DNA of 64,000 bases from CAZLKN01 sp964560135. Its GTDB lineage: Bacteria; Actinomycetota; JAICYB01. Each line of letters opens with the position of its first letter. The first letter of the stretch is position 1. The notes below the pieces were generated by a model that saw only the letters and a list, made by a program, of their open reading frames with translations, did not search any database and had not been told where the DNA came from. Where the stretch lies: contig CAZLKN010000010.1 of NCBI GenBank assembly GCA_964560135.1, positions 8,904-72,903 of the forward strand, given 5' to 3'. Positions 8,686 to 20,646 of this stretch are shown here, piece after piece. A program made the position numbers and the translations under genes.

Positions 8686-9717
8686 TCACCGCAGACTCTG
8701 CAGGTAGGCGACCAGCTTGTCGATGTCGTCGTCGTCCAGCCCCATGTCGGCGCCCGTGGGCATCAGCGTCCCAGGCTTCACCCCAGGGGCGTCGCGGATC
8801 CACGCCCGCAGCTCCTCGTCGGTTCGCTCGAACATGGCGCCGCCGAAGCTCGTCCGTGTCGCGAAGTGCGTCAGATCCGGCCCGATGCGGCCCTCCGCCG
8901 GCGTCCCCCGGACCGTGTGACAGGCCACGCACTGGGACTCCTCGAAGATCCGCTTGCCTTCGATCGCGTCCGGCTCGGTGGGTTCGGTGGCGTTACCGGC
9001 CTGATCTCGCAGCCACTGTTCGAACTCCCCGGGCGGATGGGCGAATACCCGGATGCGCATGTTCGCGTGGGACAGGCCGCAGAACTCGGCGCACTGGCCG
9101 AGGTACCGGCCGGGCTCGTCGGCGCTGAGCCACAGGAAATTGCGGCGGCCCGGCACCACGTCCTGCTTGCCGGCCAGCCGCGGCACCCAGAAGCTGTGGA
9201 TCACGTCGGTGCCCTCGAGGTCGAGCGCCACAGGCCGGCCGACGGGGATGTGCAGCTCGTTGGCGGTGATGACCCCGGAGTCCTGGTACTCGTACTCCCA
9301 CCAGAACTGCTTGGCGACGACCGTGACGCGCAGGCTGTCATCGGGCTCGCTGGACAACTCGAAGATGGTAGCCACCGTGGGTGCCGCCACGAAGGCCAGG
9401 AGCACCGCCGGTGCGATCGTCCAGGCGATCTCCATCCGCGTGTTCCCGTGGACCTGACGGGGCGAACCGGGCGCCGCTCCGCGACGGCGACGGAACCGGA
9501 AGAGCGCGTACACCAGCAGTCCCTCGACGACCACGAACACCGCGACTGCGAGCCAGAAGACGAGCGTCCAGAGCTGATCGGCGCTCTGCGCGTTGTCGCC
9601 CGCCGGTCGCAGCGCGTCCTGCGGGGCGTCCGCCGCGCACGCCACGAGCAAGAGCGCTACGGCACCCAAGGCCGCGCGCGTGATCCGATGCAACCAGCGT
9701 ACGGTGTCGACCCTCAT
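8686..9717 (-). CDS. ctaC: Cytochrome c oxidase subunit II fused to cytochrome c (caa3)
   Basis: A 343-residue lipoprotein subunit II. The signal peptide ends in a lipobox (LLVACAADAP), then two membrane helices and a cupredoxin domain with the CuA ligands in CAEFCGLSHANM (Cys-x3-Cys-x3-His-x2-Met). A C-terminal cytochrome c domain carries the haem motif CVACH and a downstream Met (TLMPTG). The fusion defines a caa3-type oxidase that carries its own haem c electron entry. It is the first gene of the operon. The 190 bp between its start and that of aconitase should hold both divergent promoters. Confidence 0.95.
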   Translation of the reverse strand: MRVDTVRWLHRITRAALGAVALLLVACAADAPQDALRPAGDNAQSADQLWTLVFWLAVAVFVVVEGLLVYALFRFRRRRGAAPGSPRQVHGNTRMEIAWTIAPAVLLAFVAAPTVATIFELSSEPDDSLRVTVVAKQFWWEYEYQDSGVITANELHIPVGRPVALDLEGTDVIHSFWVPRLAGKQDVVPGRRNFLWLSADEPGRYLGQCAEFCGLSHANMRIRVFAHPPGEFEQWLRDQAGNATEPTEPDAIEGKRIFEESQCVACHTVRGTPAEGRIGPDLTHFATRTSFGGAMFERTDEELRAWIRDAPGVKPGTLMPTGADMGLDDDDIDKLVAYLQSLR

Positions 9718-9907
9718 CGTCTCCGGGTTAAAGACTAGTTACCAGGGCCTGCTCGTGCAGGCGGTCACGATCTCGGGAGAGAGACTGCTTGCCGCAGGGG
9801 TGCCGCGTCAACTCACTTCGGTCTCTCCAGTCGCGGCCCGCCGGGCGGAGGGCCCCTCCGGGCCGTAGGCTAGACGTCCAGGAGTCGTTTACCGAAGGAG
9901 GGCCACC

Positions 9908-12583
<2,676 letters not shown>

Positions 12584-12592
12584 GGAGGACAC

Positions 12593-12925
12593 ATGCAGCT
12601 TCGTATCCGCATCGATGAAGAGGGCCGCCGCCGGGTGGTCCACCTGGTCGGCGAGTGCGACATGTCCACGGCCCCGCAACTGCGTGAGGCCCTGCTTCCG
12701 CTGCGTGGCCCCGAGATCGACGAGCTGATCGTGGACGCCTCGGAGCTGGAGTTCATGGACTCCACAGGTCTCGGGGTCGTCATCGGATGCCTCAAACGCC
12801 TCCGCGAGTCCGGAGGAGTGCTCAAGATCGTCGGCGCCACCGGGCCCGTCCGTCGCGTGCTGGAGATCACCGGGATCGATCAGATCATCCCGCTGCACGA
12901 TTCACTGGAGGCTGCGACGGACTGA
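12593..12925 (+). CDS. STAS-domain anti-sigma factor antagonist
   Basis: A single STAS domain of 110 residues, the SpoIIAA/RsbV type. The phosphorylatable Ser lies in the conserved segment EFMDSTGLGVVIG. Such proteins bind an anti-sigma kinase and release a sigma factor when dephosphorylated. No kinase or sigma factor is adjacent, so its partner is unknown. It follows aconitase by 9 bp with GAGGAGG before the ATG, so the two are probably cotranscribed; a functional tie to aconitase is not implied. Confidence 0.88.
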   Translation: MQLRIRIDEEGRRRVVHLVGECDMSTAPQLREALLPLRGPEIDELIVDASELEFMDSTGLGVVIGCLKRLRESGGVLKIVGATGPVRRVLEITGIDQIIPLHDSLEAATD

Positions 12926-12979
12926 GACCGCAGCCGACGAGTTGCCGGGGGCCGGGAACGGCCCGCGCGAAGGAGAAGC

Positions 12980-13780
12980 ATGATGCAGGCGATCTGGCGC
13001 GGAGCGATCAGCTTCGGACTCATCACCATCCCGGTACGGCTCTACGGCGCCACCGAGGAGAAGAGCCTCCGGTTCAACCTGCTCCACAAGACCGACGACG
13101 GGCGCGTCAAGAACAACCGGACCTGCACCGTGTGCGGTCAGGATGGCCTCTCCAAGGACGACCTCGTGCGCGCCTACGAGTACGAGAAAGGCGCCTACGT
13201 GAAGTTCGAGGGCGACGAACTCGACGCCGTCCAGGTCGAGACCTCGCACACCGTGGAGGTCGTCCACTTCGCCCCGGGAGAACAGATCGATCCCGTCGCC
13301 TACCAGCGCTCCTACTACCTCGCCCCCGAGGAGCTGGGCGTGAAGGCCTACGCCCTGCTGCGCCGGGCCCTCGACTCCACCGACCGCGTGGCCGTCGCCA
13401 AGGTGGCGATCCGCGACAAGGAGCGGCTGGCGGTGCTGCGCGTGCGCGGTGAAGCGATCGTGCTGGAGACCATGTACTGGCCCGACGAGATCCGCGATCC
13501 TGCCTTCCCCGAGCTCGAGCGGGAGGTCGACGTCCGCGAGCAGGAGCTCAAGATGGCACACAGCCTCATCGAGACGATGAGCGAGGACTTCGACCCCGCC
13601 CGGTACCGGGATGCCTACCGCGAAGCGCTCCTGCAGGCCGTGGAGGCCAAGATCGCCGGACGCGAGATCGCGGCGCCGCCGACCCCCGAGGCGCAGGCGC
13701 CGGTGGTCGACCTGATGGAGGCGCTGCAACGCTCGCTGGACGAGGTCAAGTCCCGCCGGGACAAGGCCGCCGGAGAATAG
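12980..13780 (+). CDS. ku: Bacterial Ku protein (non-homologous end joining)
   Basis: A homodimeric DNA-end-binding protein of 266 residues, normal for bacterial Ku. The N-terminus MMQAIWRGAISFGLITIPVR is diagnostic, followed by the core beta-barrel, the Cys pair TCTVCG, and the segment YQRSYYLAPEE. The C-terminal tail is short and basic (KSRRDKAAGE), of the kind that recruits LigD. No ligD or other ligase is present in this window. The ribosome-binding site AAGGAGAAG precedes the ATG. It is 54 bp downstream of the STAS gene and could be read from the same transcript. Confidence 0.95.
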   Translation: MMQAIWRGAISFGLITIPVRLYGATEEKSLRFNLLHKTDDGRVKNNRTCTVCGQDGLSKDDLVRAYEYEKGAYVKFEGDELDAVQVETSHTVEVVHFAPGEQIDPVAYQRSYYLAPEELGVKAYALLRRALDSTDRVAVAKVAIRDKERLAVLRVRGEAIVLETMYWPDEIRDPAFPELEREVDVREQELKMAHSLIETMSEDFDPARYRDAYREALLQAVEAKIAGREIAAPPTPEAQAPVVDLMEALQRSLDEVKSRRDKAAGE

Positions 13781-13811
13781 CGTCCGGCCGAGACGGTATG
13801 CTGCTCGCCAT

Positions 13812-14747
13812 ATGCACGCCGTCCTGATCGAGAACCCGATCGCCCACAACGTCACACCGGCCAGCCTCCGGGTCGCCGAACGTGCGCTCGAGGCCACCTT
13901 CGACCTCGAGCTCGTCTCGACACAGCGACGCGGCCATGCCGCCGACCTCGCACGGGAGGCGGTGGAGGCGGGGGCCAAGACCGTCATCGCCTACGGCGGC
14001 GACGGCACCGTGAACGAAGTCGTGAATGGCCTCCTGGGGGCCGAGACCGGCACCGACGTCGTGTTCGGGGTGTTGCCCGGCGGCGGAACCAACGTGCTGG
14101 CGCGCAACCTCGGCTACCCCAACGACCTCGTCGAGGCCACCGCCCACCTGATCGAGCTCGTGGAGAACGGGAGCCCACGTCGGATCGGGCTCGGACGCAT
14201 CCACGCCGCAACCGGCACCGGCCCCCTGGACCGTGTCTTCACCTTCGGCGCCGGACTGGTCCTCGATGCCGAGACGGTGCGCCGCGTGGAAGCCTCGGGC
14301 CTGCGGCCGAAGCTGGGTGACATGGCCTACGTCTGGTGCGCCATCCGCTCGTTCTTCTCGCTGCGGCGCACCGGCGGGCCCGCTCTCGTGGTGGACACGC
14401 CGGAGGGTCCCGTGGACGCCTGGTGGGCCATGGTGGGGCTCTCCGGGCCGTTCACCTACCTCGGGAAGCGGGCACTCCGGGTGCTGCCGCGCGCCGATCA
14501 CGACCGGGGACTGGACCTCGTCGCCGGCACCTCCATGCGGATCGTGCGGACGCTGCGCTGGGTGTCCCAGGCGCTCCGCGCCGGGCGCCACGTGGAGCAC
14601 CGCGACATCACCCACCTCGAGGACCGGCCCGAGCTGACGGTGGAGGCGCTCCGGCCTGTGGCGCTGCAGGCCGACGGGGAGGACCTGGGCGACGTCCACG
14701 GGTTCCGGGCCGTTTCGCTTCCCCGGGCCCTTCCCGTCTGGGCCTGA
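13812..14747 (+). CDS. Diacylglycerol kinase-family lipid kinase
   Basis: A 311-residue ATP-dependent lipid kinase of the DagK/YegS/BmrU family. The N-terminal domain has the nucleotide loop GGDGTVNEVVNGL (about residues 60-72), preceded by KTVIAYG and followed by GVLPGGGTNVLARNLGYP, both diagnostic. The C-terminal beta-sandwich carries the lipid-binding face. Substrate could be diacylglycerol, a sphingoid base or a glycolipid. It is 31 bp downstream of ku. Confidence 0.85.
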   Translation: MHAVLIENPIAHNVTPASLRVAERALEATFDLELVSTQRRGHAADLAREAVEAGAKTVIAYGGDGTVNEVVNGLLGAETGTDVVFGVLPGGGTNVLARNLGYPNDLVEATAHLIELVENGSPRRIGLGRIHAATGTGPLDRVFTFGAGLVLDAETVRRVEASGLRPKLGDMAYVWCAIRSFFSLRRTGGPALVVDTPEGPVDAWWAMVGLSGPFTYLGKRALRVLPRADHDRGLDLVAGTSMRIVRTLRWVSQALRAGRHVEHRDITHLEDRPELTVEALRPVALQADGEDLGDVHGFRAVSLPRALPVWA

Positions 14748-14787
14748 GGGCTTCGTGCGCTCGTGAACAGGACCCGCTTGTGCACCC

Positions 14788-14816
14788 TTGCACAAATCAT
14801 CGAGGCTCGGCATACT
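14788..14816 (+). promoter_or_regulatory. Promoter of the whiB gene
   Basis: TTGCAC and CATACT are separated by exactly 17 bp and resemble the housekeeping -35 and -10 hexamers. The predicted start near 14823 would give a leader of about 70 nt before the whiB ATG. This is sequence similarity only. Confidence 0.5.
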
Positions 14817-14892
14817 AATGCAGCTCTGGTGTCACATCCCTGACGTACTCCCAGGCGATCGTTGGTCGTCCAGTTTCAAGGAGGTCCCCCCG

Positions 14893-15138
14893 ATGGATTG
14901 GCGCGAAACCGCCCGCTGCAAGGAGATGGACCCCGATCTTTTCTTCCCCGTGGGGACCACAGGACCCGCACTGCTCCAGATCGAAGCCGCGAAAGCCGTG
15001 TGCCGTACGTGCAACGTCCGCGAGGAGTGCCTGCGCTACGCGATCGACTCCAACCAGGAGTACGGGATCTGGGGCAGCACGACCGAGGAGGAGCGGCGGT
15101 ACATGCGCCGGGAGCTCACCGCCCGCGTGGCGCGCTGA
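14893..15138 (+). CDS. WhiB-family iron-sulfur transcriptional regulator
   Basis: An 81-residue WhiB protein, an actinobacterial [4Fe-4S] regulator that binds the primary sigma factor and responds to redox or nitric oxide. The four cluster cysteines are present (one in TARCKEMD, then C-x-x-C-x5-C in VCRTCNVREEC), followed by the turn motif GIWGS and a basic C-terminus (RRYMRRELTARVAR). The short form resembles WhiB1. The ATG at 14893 follows AAGGAGG. It converges on ftsH with a single base between the stop codons. In mycobacteria whiB1 also neighbours pdtaS; here pdtaS is about 3 kb away. Confidence 0.93.
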   Translation: MDWRETARCKEMDPDLFFPVGTTGPALLQIEAAKAVCRTCNVREECLRYAIDSNQEYGIWGSTTEEERRYMRRELTARVAR

Positions 15139-15139
15139 G

Positions 15140-17008
15140 CTAGCCGTCCTCCCCCGACCCGAACAGGTGCGGTGGAGCCTCAGCCGCGTCCGACCGTAGC
15201 CGATCCACGAGGGCTCGGAGCTCGGCGCCGTCCAGCACCTCGCACCGCTTCAGCTCCTCGGCCACCCCACGCAGCGCCGTCTCCTGCTCCTTGAGGATGC
15301 CCAGCGCCCGCTCGTAGGCCTCGGAGACCAGACGTGATACCTCTTCGTCCACGACCCGCGACAACTCCTCGGAGGCGTTGCGACTCCGCTCCCACGGCAT
15401 CCCTTCCAGGAACTGCTGGCCGTTCTGGACGACCGCCAGCGGACCGATCCGCGGCGACATCCCGAACTCCTCGACCATGCGACGGGCGATGTCCGCGGTC
15501 TTGCGCAGGTCGTCCTGCGCCCCCGTGGACACGTGACCGAAGATGATCTGCTCCGCGGCCCGCCCGGCGAGCAGGACGGCCAGCCGGTCGTGCAGCTCGG
15601 GCTCGGTGAGCAGGTAACGGTCCTCCAGCGGCAGGGTGACGGTCATGCCGAGGGCCGCGGCGCCGCGGGGGATGATCGACACCTTGTGGACGGGATCGTG
15701 GTGCTCCACGAACATGCCGACGAGCGCATGGCCGGTTTCGTGGTGGGCCACGATGTCCTTCTCGACCTCCGACAGCACGCGGCTGCGGCGCTCCATGCCC
15801 GTCAGGACCCGCTCGATGGCCTCCTGGAGGTCCTTCTGAGCGACGGCCTCCTCACCTCGGCGGGCCGCCAGCAGCGCCGCCTCGTTCACGACGTTCTCGA
15901 GTTCGGCACCCGCGACCCCGGGCGTCTGTGCGGCGATCGCCCGGAGATCGACGTCGTCGGCGAGCTTCACGCGCTTGGCGTGCACCTGCAGGATCTCCAC
16001 GCGGCCGTTGAGATCGGGCCGGTCGACGACCACCATCCGGTCGAAGCGTCCCGGGCGCATCAAGGCGCGGTCCAGCACCTCCGGCCGGTTCGTGGCGGCC
16101 ATGATGATCACGCCGGCACGCGGATCGAACCCGTCCATCTCGGCGAGGAGCTGGTTCAAGGTCTGCTCGCGCTCGTCGTGCCCGCCCACCTGCACGGGAC
16201 CCCCACGGGACTTGCCGATGGTGTCCAGCTCGTCGATGAAGATGATGCAGGGGGCCTGGCCCTTGGCCTGTTCGAACAGCTCCCGCACGCGGGCCGCGCC
16301 AACGCCGACGAACATCTCCACGAACTCCGACCCGGAGATGAAGAAGAACGGAACGTCGGCCTCGCCGGCGACGGCGCGGGCGAGGAGCGTCTTCCCGGTC
16401 CCCGGCGGCCCCACCAGCACGACGCCCTTCGGGATCCGGCCCCCGAGCCGCTGGTACTTGTCGGGACTCTTCAGGAAGTCGACGATCTCCCGGAGCTCTT
16501 CCACCGCCTCGTCGACCCCGGCGACGTCCCCGAAGGTGGTCCGCATCTCCTTGCGGTCGTACACCTTGGCCTTGGAGCGGCCGAACTGGAGGGCCGAGCC
16601 GGGGCCGCCCATGCGCCGGAGCATGAAGATCCAGAAGGCGAGGATGAGCAGGAACGGGACCGTCCACAACAAGATCCCCCACAGGGGGTTGTCGGGCTGG
16701 AACCGGTACTCGACGCCTTGGCCGTCGAGCTGTTCGATCAGGCCGGGATCCTCGACGGTCCCGATGGGCGTCGTGAACGAGACGTCGCGGTTGCCCTGGC
16801 GGTACGTCCCCTCCATCCCCGAGGAGCCGATCACCACTTCCTCGACACGACCCTGCTCCAGGAGCTCCTTGAAGCGACTGTAGGCGAGCTCCTCACCGTT
16901 CTGCGCCAGGCCCTGGAAGAACCACATGCCGATCAGGATCAACCCTGCGTAGATCGCGATGATCTGCCAGGGCCGCCGGGGCCGCGGGGTTTGTACACGT
17001 TTCTCCAC
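15140..17008 (-). CDS. ftsH: ATP-dependent zinc metalloprotease FtsH
   Basis: A membrane-anchored AAA+ protease of 622 residues that degrades misfolded membrane proteins and short-lived regulators. Order: N-terminal helix (~15-32), short extracytoplasmic domain, second helix (~108-128), AAA domain with Walker A GPPGTGKT and Walker B IIFIDELD, the second region of homology (ATNRPEVLDRALMRPGRFDR), and the M41 zinc site HETGH. It is slightly shorter than mycobacterial or E. coli FtsH, with a short acidic tail. It is single and divergent from the zinc-ribbon gene. Confidence 0.95.
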   Translation of the reverse strand: MEKRVQTPRPRRPWQIIAIYAGLILIGMWFFQGLAQNGEELAYSRFKELLEQGRVEEVVIGSSGMEGTYRQGNRDVSFTTPIGTVEDPGLIEQLDGQGVEYRFQPDNPLWGILLWTVPFLLILAFWIFMLRRMGGPGSALQFGRSKAKVYDRKEMRTTFGDVAGVDEAVEELREIVDFLKSPDKYQRLGGRIPKGVVLVGPPGTGKTLLARAVAGEADVPFFFISGSEFVEMFVGVGAARVRELFEQAKGQAPCIIFIDELDTIGKSRGGPVQVGGHDEREQTLNQLLAEMDGFDPRAGVIIMAATNRPEVLDRALMRPGRFDRMVVVDRPDLNGRVEILQVHAKRVKLADDVDLRAIAAQTPGVAGAELENVVNEAALLAARRGEEAVAQKDLQEAIERVLTGMERRSRVLSEVEKDIVAHHETGHALVGMFVEHHDPVHKVSIIPRGAAALGMTVTLPLEDRYLLTEPELHDRLAVLLAGRAAEQIIFGHVSTGAQDDLRKTADIARRMVEEFGMSPRIGPLAVVQNGQQFLEGMPWERSRNASEELSRVVDEEVSRLVSEAYERALGILKEQETALRGVAEELKRCEVLDGAELRALVDRLRSDAAEAPPHLFGSGEDG

Positions 17009-17033
17009 GTCGGCCCAGCATAACCGGCCGTTT

Positions 17034-17058
17034 CGGGCACGAGCCGGGCCCGTGCCCG
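17034..17058. promoter_or_regulatory. 25-bp palindrome between ftsH and the zinc-ribbon gene
   Basis: CGGGCACG and CGTGCCCG form a perfect 8-bp inverted repeat around a 9-bp centre. It lies 26 bp before the ftsH start and 37 bp before the divergent zinc-ribbon start. It could be an operator for a dimeric regulator or a leader hairpin; no regulator can be named. Confidence 0.35.
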
Positions 17059-17094
17059 TAACATGGTGCCACCCGCAAGACCGGAGGAATACAC

Positions 17095-17430
17095 GTGGAG
17101 ATCAAGATCACCTGCCGGGCCTGCGAGCGGACCTACCCGCTCGACATGGCCGTGGATCCCGAGGGCCGTCCAGGCCACTGCCCCTTCTGCGGTGAGGTTC
17201 TCGCCTTCCAGTATGCGAGCACCTTGGTCGAGACCGCCGAGCGTGTCATCCGGCTGGGGGCCGAGTTCACGCGGCAGCTCACCCTGCTCGCCGAGCTGGC
17301 TGGTGGCTTCAAGATCGAGGGCGACTCGATCTCCGAGCCCGTCCGCGACGCGATCCACCACCAGGACCGGCTGATCGAAGAGCCCTACAGGCCGGGGTGG
17401 CCACCGAGACCCAGCGAGCCGGTCACCTAG
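17095..17430 (+). CDS. Small zinc-ribbon protein
   Basis: A 111-residue protein with an N-terminal zinc ribbon: C-x-x-C in ITCRACERTY and a second C-x-x-C in GHCPFCGEV, spaced as in a four-Cys zinc finger. The rest is helical and acidic with no recognised domain. The start is GTG at 17095 behind GGAGGA. It is followed 2 nt after its stop by the degenerate receiver gene, so the two are probably translationally coupled and may act together. Function unknown. Confidence 0.7.
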   Translation: MEIKITCRACERTYPLDMAVDPEGRPGHCPFCGEVLAFQYASTLVETAERVIRLGAEFTRQLTLLAELAGGFKIEGDSISEPVRDAIHHQDRLIEEPYRPGWPPRPSEPVT

Positions 17431-17432
17431 TC

Positions 17433-17852
17433 GTGCTCGTCCTCGTCGTCGACAAGGATCCGTACGACCTCGATGCTCTGGGGTCCGGACTCCGGGCCCC
17501 CGACCTGACGGTGGCCACGGCAACCGATGGCGCGCAGGCCCTGGCCGTGGCGCGGGCGGATCTCCCCGACGTCGTGGTGACGGCATCGAGCCTCGGCCAG
17601 ATGGGCGGCTTCGCCCTGTCGCGCGAGCTCAAGACCCTCGCGGCGGCCGGCGCGCTCCCGGAGCCCAAGATCCTCATCCTGCTGGAGCGGGACCACGACG
17701 CATGGCTCGCGGCCTGGTCCCGCTGCGACGCCTGGCGCACGAAGCCGATCGCTCCCCAGGATGTCGAGCAACTGATCCGGGAACTGGTCCCCGGCGACCA
17801 GAGCGGCTTCGGGTTCGACGAGGCCGACCCGGTGGAGTCCGCTCCGGCCTAG
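17433..17852 (+). CDS. Receiver-like protein lacking the phospho-acceptor Asp
   Basis: A lone receiver (CheY-like) fold of about 139 residues. Beta-1 ends with the acidic pair as VDKDP, and the beta-5 Lys is kept in WRTKPI. The site where the phosphorylated Asp should lie reads PDVVVTASSLGQMGGF, putting Ala where Asp is expected, and the switch Ser/Thr at the end of beta-4 is also missing (ILILLERD). It should therefore not be phosphorylated in the usual way. GTG 17433 is chosen because the receiver fold begins there and it lies 2 nt after the upstream stop; an alternative GTG at 17397 adds 12 residues. It ends 4 nt inside the convergent membrane-protein gene. Confidence 0.7.
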   Translation: MLVLVVDKDPYDLDALGSGLRAPDLTVATATDGAQALAVARADLPDVVVTASSLGQMGGFALSRELKTLAAAGALPEPKILILLERDHDAWLAAWSRCDAWRTKPIAPQDVEQLIRELVPGDQSGFGFDEADPVESAPA

Positions 17853-18031
17853 AGGACGCGGCGCCAGGTGTAGTAGAGGCCGCCGACGCCGCCGACGATG
17901 AGCATGTTGAAGATCGTGCTCCCCGGCGCGACGAACCAGATTCGCTGGATCACGTAGGCGACCACGATGCCGAGCACGAGCGCGATGATCGCGTCGGGCT
18001 TGATGCGCTCTTCGCGGAACCGGTAGTCCAT
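17849..18031 (-). CDS. Small two-helix membrane protein
   Basis: A 60-residue protein starting MDYRFREERIKPD and containing two hydrophobic segments (IIALVLGIVVAYVIQRIWF and FNMLIVGGVGGLYY), ending in basic TWRRVL. I recognise no family. It follows pdtaS by 17 bp on the same strand and may be cotranscribed with it; its 3' end overlaps the receiver gene by 4 nt. A strong ribosome-binding site is not visible, so the exact start is uncertain. Confidence 0.55.
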   Translation of the reverse strand: MDYRFREERIKPDAIIALVLGIVVAYVIQRIWFVAPGSTIFNMLIVGGVGGLYYTWRRVL

Positions 18032-18048
18032 GCCGACCAGACTACCCG

Positions 18049-19485
18049 CTACGGGCCGTGGTAGCCCGGAAGCGGCACCGTGATATCGATCCGCGTCCCC
18101 TCCTCGGAGGTGACCTCGATCGTGCCCTTCAGCTCGTCGATCAGCCGCTGGACGATCTGGAGGCCGAGACCGGCTTTGTCCCAATCGAAGCCCTCCGGCA
18201 GCCCGCGTCCGTCATCGGCGACGGACGCGAACAGCGTGCTGTCGTCCTTGGTGACGTTCACTACGAGGCGTCCGCTGTCACGGCCCTCGAAGGCGTGCTC
18301 GGCGGCGTTCTGAACGAGCTCGGTGAGCACGAGCGACAGAGGCGTCGCCACGACAGCCGGCAGCTCGCCGATCTCCCCCTCGAGCTCCGTCTTGATCCCC
18401 GCCTCCGAGAGTCCCAGCGCGTCATCGAGCATCCGCAGCACCCCGCGGAGAACCTCACCGAAGTCGACGAGGTCGCTGGAGGCCTGGGACAGGGTCTCGT
18501 GGACGAAGGCGATCGTCCGGATGCGCCGGACCCCTTCCTCCAGAGCCTCCTTGGCTTCTGCGGACTCGAGCCTGCGCCCCTGGATCCGCAGGAGGCTGGC
18601 GATCGTCTGGAGGTTGTTCTTCACCCGGTGGTGGATCTCCCGGATCACCGCGTCCTTGTAGAGCAGCATCCGGTCGCGCCGGCGGACTTCGGTGACGTCC
18701 TGAACCAGCACCATCCCGCCGGTGGCTTCCCCGCCGATCCTGAACGGCACGAGGCGCCGGCTGATCACCTCACCTCCCACCTCCACCTCCGCCTCCAGCG
18801 GCACCCCGCCCTCGAGGGCCGAGCACAGCGCCTTGCCGCCCGGCAGCTCCTGCACGTTCGAGCCCACGAGCTCCTTGAACACGCCGAGCCGGCGGTGCGC
18901 CGCGATGGCGTTGGGAGATGCGAAGACGACCAGGCCCGAGGGGGCCAGGACCATCAGCCCCTCGCCCACACGGGGCGCGTCCCAGTCCTCCATCCCCGAG
19001 AACGGGAAGACGCCCTCGACGGCCATCCGGTACAGGGAGTCCGCGCACTGGGAGTAGGCTTCCTCCAGACCGGACACCCGCCGCCCCCCGAAGGGCATAC
19101 CCTCCCGCAGGATCACGGCCGGCACGTCGTCGCCCACCCGGATCGGGATCGTGGCCCGGTGGACCCCTCGCGAGTCCACGCTCCCCCGCTGGAGCCGCCC
19201 GGTCTCCAGGGCCTGGAGCGCCTCCCGGGCGTTCTCGGCCAACAGAGCCGTCCCCACATGATCGTCCGGGTAGAGGGTCTGGGTGGACAGCGGCCGGATC
19301 TGGGCCAGCGTCAGCAGGTTGCCGTCGGGATCGCCCTTGATCGGTGCCAGCAGGAGCAGATCGGAGAAGGACAGGTCCGCGAGCATCTGCCACACGGCCA
19401 CGAGCCGGTGGAAATGGTTCACCTGGACCTGGCTGATCCCGCCGGCTCGTGAACACAGCTCTTCGAGGAGCGTGGACACGCTCAC
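18049..19485 (-). CDS. pdtaS: PdtaS-type sensor histidine kinase
   Basis: A soluble histidine kinase of 478 residues with no membrane helix. An N-terminal GAF-like region (~1-150) is followed by a PAS-like domain (~155-270) and a HisKA_2 dimerisation domain with the phospho-His in IREIHHRVKNNLQTIASLL, then the ATPase domain (N-box LTELVQNAAEHAF, G1 DDGRGLPEG, G2 GLGLQIV). This matches mycobacterial PdtaS, which signals to the RNA-binding antiterminator PdtaR. No PdtaR is in the window. GTG 19485 follows directly on the stop of the biotinyl-protein gene. I recall the same gene pair in Mycobacterium tuberculosis. Confidence 0.88.
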   Translation of the reverse strand: MSVSTLLEELCSRAGGISQVQVNHFHRLVAVWQMLADLSFSDLLLLAPIKGDPDGNLLTLAQIRPLSTQTLYPDDHVGTALLAENAREALQALETGRLQRGSVDSRGVHRATIPIRVGDDVPAVILREGMPFGGRRVSGLEEAYSQCADSLYRMAVEGVFPFSGMEDWDAPRVGEGLMVLAPSGLVVFASPNAIAAHRRLGVFKELVGSNVQELPGGKALCSALEGGVPLEAEVEVGGEVISRRLVPFRIGGEATGGMVLVQDVTEVRRRDRMLLYKDAVIREIHHRVKNNLQTIASLLRIQGRRLESAEAKEALEEGVRRIRTIAFVHETLSQASSDLVDFGEVLRGVLRMLDDALGLSEAGIKTELEGEIGELPAVVATPLSLVLTELVQNAAEHAFEGRDSGRLVVNVTKDDSTLFASVADDGRGLPEGFDWDKAGLGLQIVQRLIDELKGTIEVTSEEGTRIDITVPLPGYHGP

Positions 19486-19698
19486 CTACTCCACGACCGC
19501 GATCACGTCGCCTTCCTGCACGACACCACCCTCGTCGACCCGGACCTCTTTGACCACCCCGTCCTGGGGGGAGAACACGGGGATCTCCATCTTCATCGAC
19601 TCCAGGATGACCAGGGTGTCCCCCTCCGAAACCTGCTGGCCCGCACCGACCTCGACCTTCCACACGTTGGCCACCATCTCCGCGATCACATCCGCCAT
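19486..19698 (-). CDS. Short biotinyl/lipoyl attachment protein (TB7.3-like)
   Basis: A single biotinyl domain of 70 residues, the size of mycobacterial TB7.3. The modified lysine is K36 in the motif ESMKMEI, flanked by the two half-motifs around Gly-rich turns. It could serve as the carboxyl carrier for the carboxyltransferase encoded upstream in the same operon (20994-22616), which has no carrier domain of its own. It abuts pdtaS exactly (stop codon followed by GTG). The pairing with the carboxyltransferase is inference. Confidence 0.87.
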   Translation of the reverse strand: MADVIAEMVANVWKVEVGAGQQVSEGDTLVILESMKMEIPVFSPQDGVVKEVRVDEGGVVQEGDVIAVVE

Positions 19699-19715
19699 GT
19701 CATCCCTTTCGCCTC

Positions 19716-20612
<897 letters not shown>

Positions 20613-20646
20613 GTTGCCTCCCTGGCTATCGCGTCGAAGGGTCACA

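Noticed and set aside
6734..8707. 657-codon open frame antisense to ctaD
   Set aside because: His/Asp/Arg-rich mirror translation produced by GC-rich codon bias of the real gene.
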